Shown: piece after piece, positions 43,957-53,900 of the stretch
How the letters are laid out: the number at the start of each line of letters is the position of its first letter
Position numbering within the stretch: position 1 is the first letter of the stretch
Assembly: GCA_964023205.1 (NCBI GenBank)
Contig: OZ026835.1
Coordinates: forward strand, 36,615,083 to 36,679,082
Length of the DNA: 64,000 nucleotides
Direction of reading: 5' to 3'
DNA from: Lutraria lutraria
Taxonomy: Eukaryota > Mollusca > Bivalvia > Venerida > Mactridae
The notes under the pieces: model-generated
What the model was told of the DNA's origin: nothing
Databases searched by the model: none
Seen by the model: the letters and a program-made list of their open reading frames with translations, nothing else
Program-made: the position numbers and the translations under genes

Positions 43957-45451
43957 CGGACCATTCTTTAGTCGTTACACGGAACATAAAGTTGTCTTTA
44001 ACTTCCACGCTCCTTCCCCACCCTCTCCACATAGACCTTTATCAGCGGACAATAATAACACTTATCTAATTGGTCGGACTTCAGAACAGCAGCAGCCAAG
44101 CGCCATTCAAGCGCATAACCGTCGATATACTTCAAGTAGCAGCCCGTCAGATAAACAAGATCCCAGCTTCGACCAAAGAAGTGTCACATTGGATAGCCCC
44201 GTTGATTTCTTTCTTCCAGTTTCAAGACGCAATTCGTCGGAAGGGTCCTCATTTCAAAACAGTCCTACGGAATTTCGTGCCATTTCTCCAAACTTTACAT
44301 TATATGAAAACCCACTGTCGACCTTTCGAAGTGATTCTTTGGATAGTACTTGTTTGTCACCACGAAGCGTCGGTTCCGCCGATTCCGCTAAAGAACGCCG
44401 TTTCGCTTTTAGTGAAAGAAATTCGGTTGTAAACAAACCAAAAGGAAAGTTTGCGAGCATTTTGAACAAGCACACCGTTTCAATATTCGCTACTGCGGTG
44501 TTTAAAGGGTTTCATGAAAAAGTAAGATCAAGACAGCTGACCGTTTCCTGTCCGGATTTAATTCACGAACGTAAACCAGCGGAAGTTCCGGTTAAATTGA
44601 AAGGGAGTGTGCCCGCACTGGATAGCATAACAAAGAAAGACCCAGCACAGCTTAAGAGAAATAACAGCAATTTGAAAGTTCCTGACATATTCACTACCTC
44701 GTTTACACACTCGGCTCCAACCGAGGGAAAAAAGAGTTTACAGAAATCGTCTATTAGTCTGCAGGACTACCAGTCTAACTCTAAACACCCGGATACCGGA
44801 AAAATTCAACGGACTTTATCACTGACCAAAACCGATCCAGGCGATCATAAAATCAGCAATCTGCTACCACCGACTATGTACCGAGACAATCAAATCGCCC
44901 AGATAACTGAATATTTATTCATAGGAAGTATTGAATCGGCTTATAATGAACGGAGGTTGTGTAGACTGGAAATAGAGTCCCTTGTCGATATAAGTAACCT
45001 AGGTGAAATGCAAGTACCACCTCAAAAGAAACTCTTGTGTCCGTGTTTGTGTCAGAATGAGTTTAAGCATTTTAGGTCGAGATTAATTATCGCTATACCA
45101 GATGAGGCAACTGAAGGTGTCGATCAATATTTTGAAGAAGTTAACAAATTTATTGAAGGCGCTAGACGGTGTTCGAAGAAAGTTCTGATCTACAGTTACG
45201 AAGGTAAATCAAGGTCTGCTCTATTCGCGGTGCAGTACTTAATGTCCTTCGAAGGCCTCCTGTTACGCCAAGCCTATAACATGGTGAAGAAACAGCGACC
45301 TGAAGTTTCACTTAATCCAGCGTTCCAAAGCGCTCTTGAAAAATTGGAGAAAACTTTGTTCCCGGATGAGAAACATTCAGTTAACATTTGTAATGAATAT
45401 CTAAATGTTGCCGATCCACAGGCGATAAAATGTGCGTGGATTGATTGCTAA
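43910..45451 (+). CDS. Dual-specificity-phosphatase-like protein, predicted pseudophosphatase
   Basis: The single coding exon gives 513 residues. An in-frame TGA at 43901 fixes the ATG at 43910, and the acceptor just above implies a 5' UTR intron. Residues 1 to about 320 are Ser/Pro-rich and likely disordered, with basic patches. From about 325 to 490 the chain follows the DUSP/slingshot fold: ITEYLFIGSIESAYNERRL, a possible general-acid segment AIPDEATEGVDQYFEEVNKF, then VLIYSYEGKSRSALFAVQYL and MVKKQRPEVSLNPAFQSALE. In active members the signature is His-Cys-x2-Gly-x-Ser-Arg-Ser. Here it is Tyr428-Ser429, with the rest kept. Cys loss abolishes the known catalysis, so the protein probably binds phosphorylated partners without cleaving them, as STYX-type proteins do (inference). 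A Cys-rich insert CPCLCQ is unusual. Confidence 0.9.
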   Translation: MTSEKRGESFPGTCTDGPFFSRYTEHKVVFNFHAPSPPSPHRPLSADNNNTYLIGRTSEQQQPSAIQAHNRRYTSSSSPSDKQDPSFDQRSVTLDSPVDFFLPVSRRNSSEGSSFQNSPTEFRAISPNFTLYENPLSTFRSDSLDSTCLSPRSVGSADSAKERRFAFSERNSVVNKPKGKFASILNKHTVSIFATAVFKGFHEKVRSRQLTVSCPDLIHERKPAEVPVKLKGSVPALDSITKKDPAQLKRNNSNLKVPDIFTTSFTHSAPTEGKKSLQKSSISLQDYQSNSKHPDTGKIQRTLSLTKTDPGDHKISNLLPPTMYRDNQIAQITEYLFIGSIESAYNERRLCRLEIESLVDISNLGEMQVPPQKKLLCPCLCQNEFKHFRSRLIIAIPDEATEGVDQYFEEVNKFIEGARRCSKKVLIYSYEGKSRSALFAVQYLMSFEGLLLRQAYNMVKKQRPEVSLNPAFQSALEKLEKTLFPDEKHSVNICNEYLNVADPQAIKCAWIDC

Positions 45452-45562
45452 ATCCATGTACACGAACGTTTCTCACTATGTGGAGTACTCGGGAAAACCA
45501 GCTGAACGTTGTTGACTCTTCAGACTTTCTTGCCTATGATAAACATTTACAAGTTAACTTAA

Positions 45563-46048
45563 GGTAGTAAGCGACCTTTCCTTGACGCCATGGGTCAAAA
45601 ATCGAATTTTCTCCGATTGTTCTGAAATTTTGCACAATGTTAGTATATCATGTTCTTCGATTTTTGTTCGTTTTAAGTTTTTTCTGTTTTCCGACCCGTT
45701 TCCTAGCAACGCCACTGCAATATAGTTGGGGGTCAAAATTACGGGTGAAAAAGTGGACGTATTTTAGTGCTTAGTGTTCCCCCAAACTTACATGAGCTTA
45801 TTCCGCAGAGAGCTTGGAGTTGGTGTATCTGAAATTACAATTGCAATATCTTTGAACCAATTTTGCGTGTAAAACGTCGATTTTACACCTCTGACATTCA
45901 TCGTGGCGTTGCTAGGAAACGGGTCGGAAAACATAAAAAAAGAACAAAAATCGAAGAACATGCTATATAACCATTGATCAAAATTTCAGAACAATCGGAG
46001 AAAATTTTATTTTTGACCTATGACGTCAAGGAAAGTTCGCATACTACC
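45563..46048. mobile_element. Palindromic element at TTAA sites, downstream of the pseudophosphatase
   Basis: Arms of about 150 bp (starting GGTAGTAAGCGACC, with TCGGAGAAAATT and GGAAACGGGTCGGAAAA inside) are inverted around a centre of about 180 bp. TTAA lies immediately outside each end (45559 and 46049), as in piggyBac-type insertion. It starts 108 bases after the stop codon, so it probably lies in the 3' UTR. Confidence 0.8.
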
Positions 46049-46097
46049 TTAAGAATGGGTTGTATATCAGTGATGGTGGACATTTTTTTTTCCACAA

Positions 46098-46103
46098 AAT
46101 AAA
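46098..46103 (+). promoter_or_regulatory. Candidate polyadenylation signal of the pseudophosphatase gene
   Basis: AATAAA follows the TTAA element by 45 bases. If used, the mRNA 3' UTR would contain the whole palindromic element. Confidence 0.35.
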
Positions 46104-46929
46104 ACATATGCGAAATCATCAAAATGCTGGTGAATTTAAATGTGGACGTATGCCATCACTATCTACAAGACCTTATAACATAATGCTCCGTATTTCATGA
46201 TACCGATGAATCAGGCACCGAGGGTATAAAACTTGAGACCAGTCTTTGAGTACAAAACTTGTCTTTTAATATTTCTATGTTAATTAAGATAAGACAATAA
46301 TGATGATATTATTGATACATTTGTCTATCAGTTCTTTCTTTTTTACCATAATACTTTGAGGATGGAATGAAGATTTTAGCTCGGTGACTGATTTCAAGTT
46401 TTTTAGCCTCGGACCCTGGTAAATAACGTGTTCCTCAAGTTGATGACTTCTCATTCCCTATTTCATGGATGCACGCGTACATATAGGAGAGATCACAGGC
46501 TACCGGCATGTGATAACAGCAAAATAAAAATTTAAACTTTTTTTTTAAAAATGTTTCACCATATATATATTATAGAGTAAAGGTATAGAACTCCTGGACT
46601 CAGAAATCACACCGGCCATGTTCATCAAGGTCCTGTTGTAACAATTCTGAACCGATTCTTAAAAGTCTGGTCTTATTCGACCAAGAAATAATGAAACTTT
46701 ATTTTGCTGTTATCACATGCCGGTAGCCTGTGGGAGAGATGACTTATATTTTATTGGAGAACTGGTATATTTTAGCTAAGCTACTATTATTTGTTTCCAA
46801 GCATGAAAATCTTGCCGATCTATACTTGAAATAGATCTGTGGTTATGGTATTCGTCCGCTGTCATCCAGCTGAAACATGCTAAAACAGGCGTGCATATCG
46901 TCAAAAATACCTTTATACATGTTTGTTTG

Positions 46930-47165
46930 GTTTGAAGGGCCACTGTGATTTGAGGGGATACAAATATGATAACTTGCTAGTAATCCCTTGCCCCTGATCG
47001 TGTGGGTTTGAATCCCGCACGGGACCAAATTCTAAGCGTAAGGAAACTGTCAAGTAAGCATATGGGTGTCCAGTAGTCCTACCTAGGTGTATGCCTATGT
47101 TGGGTCTTTCCCACTTTTATGGCTGGTGTCCAAATGACCAAAGCCGATTGCGGGCTATCAAACCC
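46930..47165 (+). mobile_element. tRNA-derived SINE, family S6
   Basis: It has the B-box GTGGGTTTGAATCCCGCAC and a body containing GTGTATGCCTATGTTGGGTC. The 7020-7130 stretch inside AIF1 has a related tail (GTGTATGCCTTGGGTCTTCC). Confidence 0.5.
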
Positions 47166-48063
47166 TAGTAAAACCTCTTTGATTGTATTGACAATAACAT
47201 GCTTTTATTTTTGTACTTTGCAATATAATTATCACGTATTTAGCAGAAAAGGTCGGCTTTCATAAACAATGACTTCAGTGGTACTACCAAAGAACCACCA
47301 ACACCGGTTTGACTGTACATAGTTATTTGATTCCTTACAGACTGTATTAGTTTTTATTTAAATTTGTTCCTGTTTGAAACTGTGTTGATTACATGGTTTT
47401 ATGTTTATTGTTTTTTAGTACATTTAACTACGTTTTTTTTTGCGGAATTCAAGTTTTACTTAAGATCCAATGACAATTTTACAAAATTCGAGTAATAATA
47501 TCAAGTCATATTTAACAACAGTAGATTTATTATAATATAATATCATATTATATATACAATGTATTATATTTCATGTGAGTTTTCTTTATGTAATATGTAT
47601 GTCTAACTTTTATATCATTTTCTATCGCTAACAATTAATTTTGTAATCATGTAAATACTGTAACCATTTGACAAATATTTCGGTCTCAGTGCGCATGCGT
47701 GTATGTGAAAGACTATGTCAAATGTTTGTTTTGATTCATTTAAGTGAAGTTTTTAACTTCAATTGAAGATTTCAAATTGTGTAACGCAACTTGATTGGTA
47801 AAATTAATGCTGGACATAATGAGGCGATTGCGAAACAGATCTTTTTAGACCAACTGTATGATCCTGATACTTAGAAATGTTGAGGCAACCTTTTGCGACT
47901 CATAACACATAATGTTAATAAAACGTTCTATACTTTATTTTTTTATTAGTCATATCTTCAATGCCGTACAAATTAATGCTATTTTAAAGATATTCGGTCA
48001 CAAAACTTACAGTATGAACTTACAATAAACCATACACTAGAGTGGAGCCTCACAGAAGACAAC

Positions 48064-48519
48064 TAGTGCTGTGGATCGTTGGGTGAGTGGCGATCCGATC
48101 CAATCCGCAATTCAACCCTTACGCTCCACGAATCGAATCACGAATCTTTTGTTATCAAGTAACCAATCTAAAATTTCAAAATTGCAGTCCTGACGACAGT
48201 TATGCTTTTAGGAATAATGAAGTAAATCAATATAAATTATTCTATGGCTTAAATTTATACGTACTTCCTTCCAGTTTATTGATTTACCAGCATCATTACT
48301 AATTTTAAAGATTCGATTGGACATCTTGGCAAACAAAGTAGTCCACGATGAGACAATATGTATTTGATGAAAAGGGATTTTTAAGAACAAACAATACACT
48401 TTTAAATTGTTAAAAAACAAGATCGCGAACCACGAATCTTAGAAATGACGATTATTCATACTCGATTTTTCAATTTGATTCGTGAATATCCGAGTACTCG
48501 GACACTCGCCACAGCCCTA
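48064..48519. mobile_element. hAT-type MITE with 8-bp target duplication
   Basis: The ends TAGTGCTGTGG and CCACAGCCCTA are inverted, and AAGACAAC is present directly on both sides (48056-48063 and 48520-48527). An 8-bp duplication with TAGNGCTG ends is typical of hAT elements. The interior has CGAATC/GATTCG palindromes and no transposase. Confidence 0.85.
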
Positions 48520-48624
48520 AAGACAACCATAGTCTTGTACAATTTCCTGCAGGAGAAAATCGGACGAAGGCTTAGTAGTGATTAAATCAGTAATTTCAGT
48601 AAACCTTACAAGTCTTCTGATTGT

Positions 48625-48815
48625 ACAATGTTTTAAAGTTTCGACGTTCGAACGGTTTGCTTATTTTCAATGTTTTAAAATCTCGACTTTCGAACGGTTT
48701 GCTTATTTTCAATGTTTTAAATTCTCGACGTTTGAACCGTTTGCTTATTTTCAATATTTTAAATTCTCGACTTTCGAACGGTTTCGAACGGTTTGCTTAT
48801 TTTCAATGTACTTCG
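48625..48815 (+). repeat. 42-bp tandem repeat, about four units
   Basis: The unit TTTTAAAGTTTCGACGTTCG then AACGGTTTGCTTATTTTCAATG repeats about four times. Because 42 is divisible by three, frames stay open and look like a repeat protein, but there is no start context or wider coding sign. Confidence 0.8.
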
Positions 48816-49611
48816 GTTGATTCAAATTCGAGTTTATAGTGAAATTCTGGGGACCATTGTTTCATTACACGTGCGTTCATCATAGTCAGCAATCCAATGA
48901 TATAAGGTGGGGTTCGTTTTTCTTACGTGTCTGTCAGCATGAATGACTACCCCGGCACCTTGGACAGACCGTTGGAGGTATAGAAGATGTTACCGTCGTC
49001 ATACCAATCCACTTGGTCGATAGTTGAAGCTTAAACATATTTATTCCAAGTCATCAAACATTCACAAGTACATGATAAAACAATACATAATATACATGTA
49101 TATACAAAATGTATAAGGTAAGGATTAGAACGAACGACAGTGTCTTATAGAATTCTTCTCCATATAGGCGGACAATTATTCTTTACTTTGAGCTTACTCT
49201 GAGATTCGATGATGATATTAATATAGGAATAAACAACAACAGAAAACGATATGATGAGTGTGGTAGTTTTCATAATAACATCACCAAATGTAATTGATTT
49301 CGTTTTTCCTTGATGTATGTTTTACTCAAATTAAAAGAAGATGCACATTGACTCAGTTAACGATTTACACATTTTGTATGTGCAAAACTCCGAGAAAATA
49401 TCAGCTCACAGTATACGCTTGTAACATACATTGAGCCGCTTTTATGCAATCACTGCTACAGAAATTAATTGCTAAAAAGTGAACATTGTTACAGATGAAA
49501 CAGAAAATAATTATAATACAACAAATCGTATCTAATGTTTCTATATCAATTTGATTAAGAATATTACATTCAGAAATATCAAAAAGTAGACATTCATTTT
49601 TTTAATCTACA

Positions 49612-50242
49612 ACATGTGGTGAAACCCGTTAACGAAGGCCAACCATGGGAAAGACAAAATATGGCCTTTATTCACACGGTGGCCTTTATTCACACGGTGG
49701 CCTTTATTCACACGGTGGCCTTTATTCACACGGTGGCCTTTATTCACATGTGGCCTTATTCACATGGTGGCCTTTATTCACATGGTGGCCTTTATTCACA
49801 CGGTGGCCTTTATTCACACGGTGGCCTTTATTCACATGGTGGCCTTTTTTCACATGGTGGCCTTTATTCACATGGTGGCCTTTATTCACATGGTGGCCTT
49901 TATTCACATGGTGGCCTTTATTCACACGGTGGCCTTTATTCACATGGTGGCCTTTATTCACATGGTGGCCTTTATTCACACGGTGGCCTTTATTCACATG
50001 GTGGCCTTTATTCACATGGTGGCCTTTATTCACATGGTGGCCTTTATTCACATGGTGGCCTTTATTCACACGGTGGCCTTTATTCACACGGTGGCCTTTA
50101 TTCACACGGTGGCCTTTATATTCACACGGTGGCCTTTATTCACATGGTGGCCTTTATTCACATGGTGGCCTTTATTCACATGGTGGCCTCTATTCACACG
50201 GTGGCCTTTATTCACAGGTGGCCGCTAACACACATTTGACTG
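49612..50242. mobile_element. GGCC-family MITE with interior expanded into an 18-bp minisatellite
   Basis: The left part (GTGAAACCCGTTAACGAAGG, CCATGGGAAAGACAAAATA) and right part (GGTGGCCGCTAACACACATT, TGACTG then TA) are the two ends of the normal MITE. Between them, about 31 units of GGTGGCCTTTATTCACAC or its CACAT variant run from 49661 to 50220. The unit derives from the family's own GGTGGCCTTTATTC segment. With length 18 and no stop, several frames on both strands stay open for 120-200 codons. They are not genes. Confidence 0.9.
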
Positions 50243-50463
50243 TATAATGATCAAGTCAGAACAGTTTATTCACGTGCAATACCACACACGTGTTTATATT
50301 TGATTGGTTTGTTCATAAGCGATGTGAACGGCATTGATCCGGATTCTTGTTTTTTACGTATGCAAAAAAATTGGATGAGCAGGAGACTTAAGATGGTATA
50401 TTTCGTAATTTTATTTTGCACTTTTTAAAGTGCGTAAGTATTATCTTGTCATGTTGAACTCGA

Positions 50464-50838
50464 CAAGGATCTGAGATAATGGACCCTAATACAAGTTTAA
50501 TAATTATGAACAAAAGTTAGAGACACCTTATCCTTATAAAGTGTGATATTTAAAACATACATTGTAATTGATTAAATATTATCATTTTGTTGGACCCGGT
50601 CAGTTAATTTGACTTTATATCATAAAAGGGAGGTAACATTACTAGCCAGTACTCTCCCCTTAATATGGTTATACATTTTGTATAGATTTTAATGTCATGT
50701 TTATGAATTCCAAAATTACACAATTCAGAAAAAAATTGTGGTGAATGATTTATAAATGATTTATTCTACATATTCAATGAAAATAAACAGAGTTTGATGG
50801 TTAGAAATGAATGCTTGTATTGGGGTCTGTAATCCTTA
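50464..50838. mobile_element. MITE family R, upstream of the cysteine-rich gene
   Basis: It is homologous over its whole length to 23350-23711, with inverted ends (GGACCCTAATACAAG and CTTGTATTGGGGTCTGT). It stops about 70 bases above the TATA box at 50911. Confidence 0.65.
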
Positions 50839-50910
50839 AAAACGACATAGATTTGTCACTAATATACCACAAAGATAAGAATTGCGAAATAGCCTTCGAC
50901 GTACTACTAG

Positions 50911-50918
50911 TATATAAG
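50911..50918 (+). promoter_or_regulatory. TATA box of the cysteine-rich secreted-protein gene
   Basis: TATATAAG lies 69 bases above the ATG at 50980, leaving about 40 bases for a short 5' UTR. Spacing and sequence fit a TATA-driven promoter. Confidence 0.6.
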
Positions 50919-50979
50919 TGCAACTTTCAATAAATGAATTCGTTAAATTTATAAGTAAGTACACCGAACGAGAAGCGAT

Positions 50980-53900
50980 ATGGTTACTCTACTTGCATCT
51001 ACATTATTTTTCTGTATTTATGGATCTACAGGTAAGAACTTAGCTATTTGATTCAAGTATTGATTGACTAAAATATTTTAAATCGTTTAATGAAATGCAG
51101 GAAAGGACCGTAGATCTTTTTAAAATGTGCCAGCTTTTTTAGCATGTCCATATTTCAATTAAAAGATCATTCCTACCTTTGTGCACTTTTCTTATACCCC
51201 TGTGACACCGGACCCGCGTCCATACTGCGTCCTAAACAGTTACTGTCAAATTGAGGAGGACGCCGATGTATGCATTGAAAACGCCAATGATTTCTTCTAT
51301 TTTCTAAAATAAATTCCGACTTCGGTCAATCGTCGCACCGGGGTCATGTTAATTCTTTGCGATCTGTGCATGTACACGGCGTCACTATCGCGACCTTACC
51401 ACGTCCTAGAAGATTCTGTTGAGTCTTTACTATGGCGATCACACGGCGTCCTGTGTCAGAAAGCCAAACCTCGGCGTTTAATTTGAACGACACCACGGCG
51501 TTCAAGGCGACACTGTCGTGTCCTGGTTTCCCATAGGAACGCAGTAAGGACGCGAGTCCGGTGTGAGTGGGGTATTAAACATCGAGGATTTATAACATGA
51601 ATTAGGCATCAAATTAATCCTCGGCGCGAACTAATCAGCAAGCATTGATAGATTTTATGATCGGATCAAGCAGGCACAAATTCTCATTATCCTAATGTGA
51701 AAAAATGGATGAACCAACAATTAATCTCTTTTTTATGAAAAGCGTAATAATAGCAATTATGTATTGATTCAGATCTTGTTTGTGATAAATGAAATGGCCG
51801 CACTGAAATGTTGTGATTATGAGTCCAAATCAATTATCTATTGTTTCCTCCTCTTTCAACTTAAATGGTTTATGAAACCCCAGGCGATACACGTTGATAG
51901 AATAGCCGATCTTCTGTTAACCAGCTGCCTCTCGTTTGAAATAAGCACATATACATGATTGTCAAGGCTGGGATTCGAACTCACAGCGGGCTAGTGATTT
52001 CTAGTCAGTGACCATAAGCAACACTCATTGGGAATAGTAATATTATGGTTTTGTTGATCTAGGGAGGTTAAATCAATAGTTAAATCGCGGCGCAATGGGA
52101 AAAATCATACTGTTGTTGAAGGGGGGGGGGGGGGGGTTGTTGCTCAAGAGAGGACAGCTCTGGAGAGGTTGTACTGTATATAGAGAGTAATTGTTCGGTT
52201 TTATAGGAAAAGACTATAACGGTGTTATACACTTATCAAGACTGCAGCATGTTTTAGCATACATATGTCTCTACTTATAATCACCATAACAATGCTTTTC
52301 TATTTTCAGCGTTCATCTTGGACAATGGTAATATTTATTATTATACAATGTAGTTATATTTTCTAGATGAATTATACTTATGAGTATTAGTTTATTATTA
52401 CCTGCGGCCCCGAGGCCGCATGTAGCTGTTTGGGAGTATATAGTGTAGTGTATATTACAAGTTTGGCTAATCCTGGTCATTTGATTGGCTGATGGTGATG
52501 ACTGAATCAATTAACAGACAGGTAAGAAAATCATGAAGGCATTGCCTAGATAAGTTGTTTTGTGGCTATTTGAAGTGCAATGTGGTTGTATGAAAGTGCT
52601 AAGATTTATGGTGAATTTGTTAACATTTAGGGTTGATTCTATTAGATTGACGTAGGGTATGATATTACCATGGGCTTGTGAACTATACAAAATGAATTTA
52701 TTTATTTGTTAAATACTCATGATTGTCATTATAATGTGTATTAATCATATGAAATAAATATTTTATACTCTCCTTAATGGATTATTGAATAAGATACACA
52801 GTCAATATCCTTTATGAAAAACGCAACTTTATACAAAAAACATAAACCAATATGCCTCTTGAAATTCGTCTACCTATAACGTTTTGTTTTAGTTGTTCTT
52901 GTTCTTTCTTGTTTGTTTTCAAATTTGTTATTTGGGATTCAAATTTCTTGGGATGTAATTACACTAGCATATTTAACATTTTAATAGCCGTATCATTTGA
53001 TATAAACGAAACGATTTCAGATTGGTGTCGGGTATTTTAGACTTTGTTTGGTAGCTGATTTGGAATATAGCCACTTCGTAAGCCCCCTGGTCAATGAATA
53101 GATTTTAGAACAATTTAATACAAGTTAAATGTTTGTACGGCGCAAAATCGCATCCGGCAATTCAATACTAGAATGTGGCCTATGTAACATTTTGGAAGTT
53201 TCAGATCAAACGAATTTGTTATTTTGACTTAACTGATCCCGAAACTAAAGTGATCATCTACTCCATCAAAAATACAAGCCGTTGATGTTTCATGAATCTC
53301 ATGAATCTGGTCATATGGTTCTACAGTTCCCTGTTTCCACCCTAAAATTAAAATCAGGGGAAACTATCACCTCGATGTATCAGACGTTGCAATATCTGCT
53401 GGAATGCATTTAAAATATTTAAATAAAGTCTCCAAAAATAATATACTCCGTTGTCTGAGGGTACGTTGTCGTAAAAACCTGGTCCCAAACATAGATTTTC
53501 AACTGTAAAGTGACCATCTATATCGAACCATAAAGTGACCGTCTATGTCGAACCAATTAAGTCATCATTTCTCACCTGATCGGACATTTTTTGTATTGAG
53601 CTCCAAAATCGATATTTAATTAATGACAATTGCGTAAACAAGTCAGTGTCCACGCTCGCGATTATAAAATTAGTCTGTGTGAATATGTTTATAATGTTTT
53701 GTTTATTTGCGACATGTTGCTAAAATAAATACATCGAAACGTATAAATACCGTGTTCCGTATCTTATAACACGATTAAATGATTATTACAACACACCGAC
53801 GATCGCTCCAAAATGTAATAAACACAGCGAATTTCTCTAATAATTTATACATCGAAGTTCATTTAGATCGAACAATTTTTCCTAAGTCCTTTGATATAAA

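Noticed and set aside
44070..44432. 120-codon frame in a second frame of the pseudophosphatase exon
   Set aside because: Lies fully inside the 513-codon frame and shows no features of its own.
48578..48839. Repeat-protein-like frames with FERFAYFQCF
   Set aside because: A 42-bp tandem repeat, open only because its length is divisible by three; two frames overlap.
49616..50247. Plus-strand frames of 154-207 codons and a minus-strand frame of 121 codons with six-residue repeats
   Set aside because: An 18-bp minisatellite without stop codons stays open in several frames on both strands. The array is the interior of a MITE.
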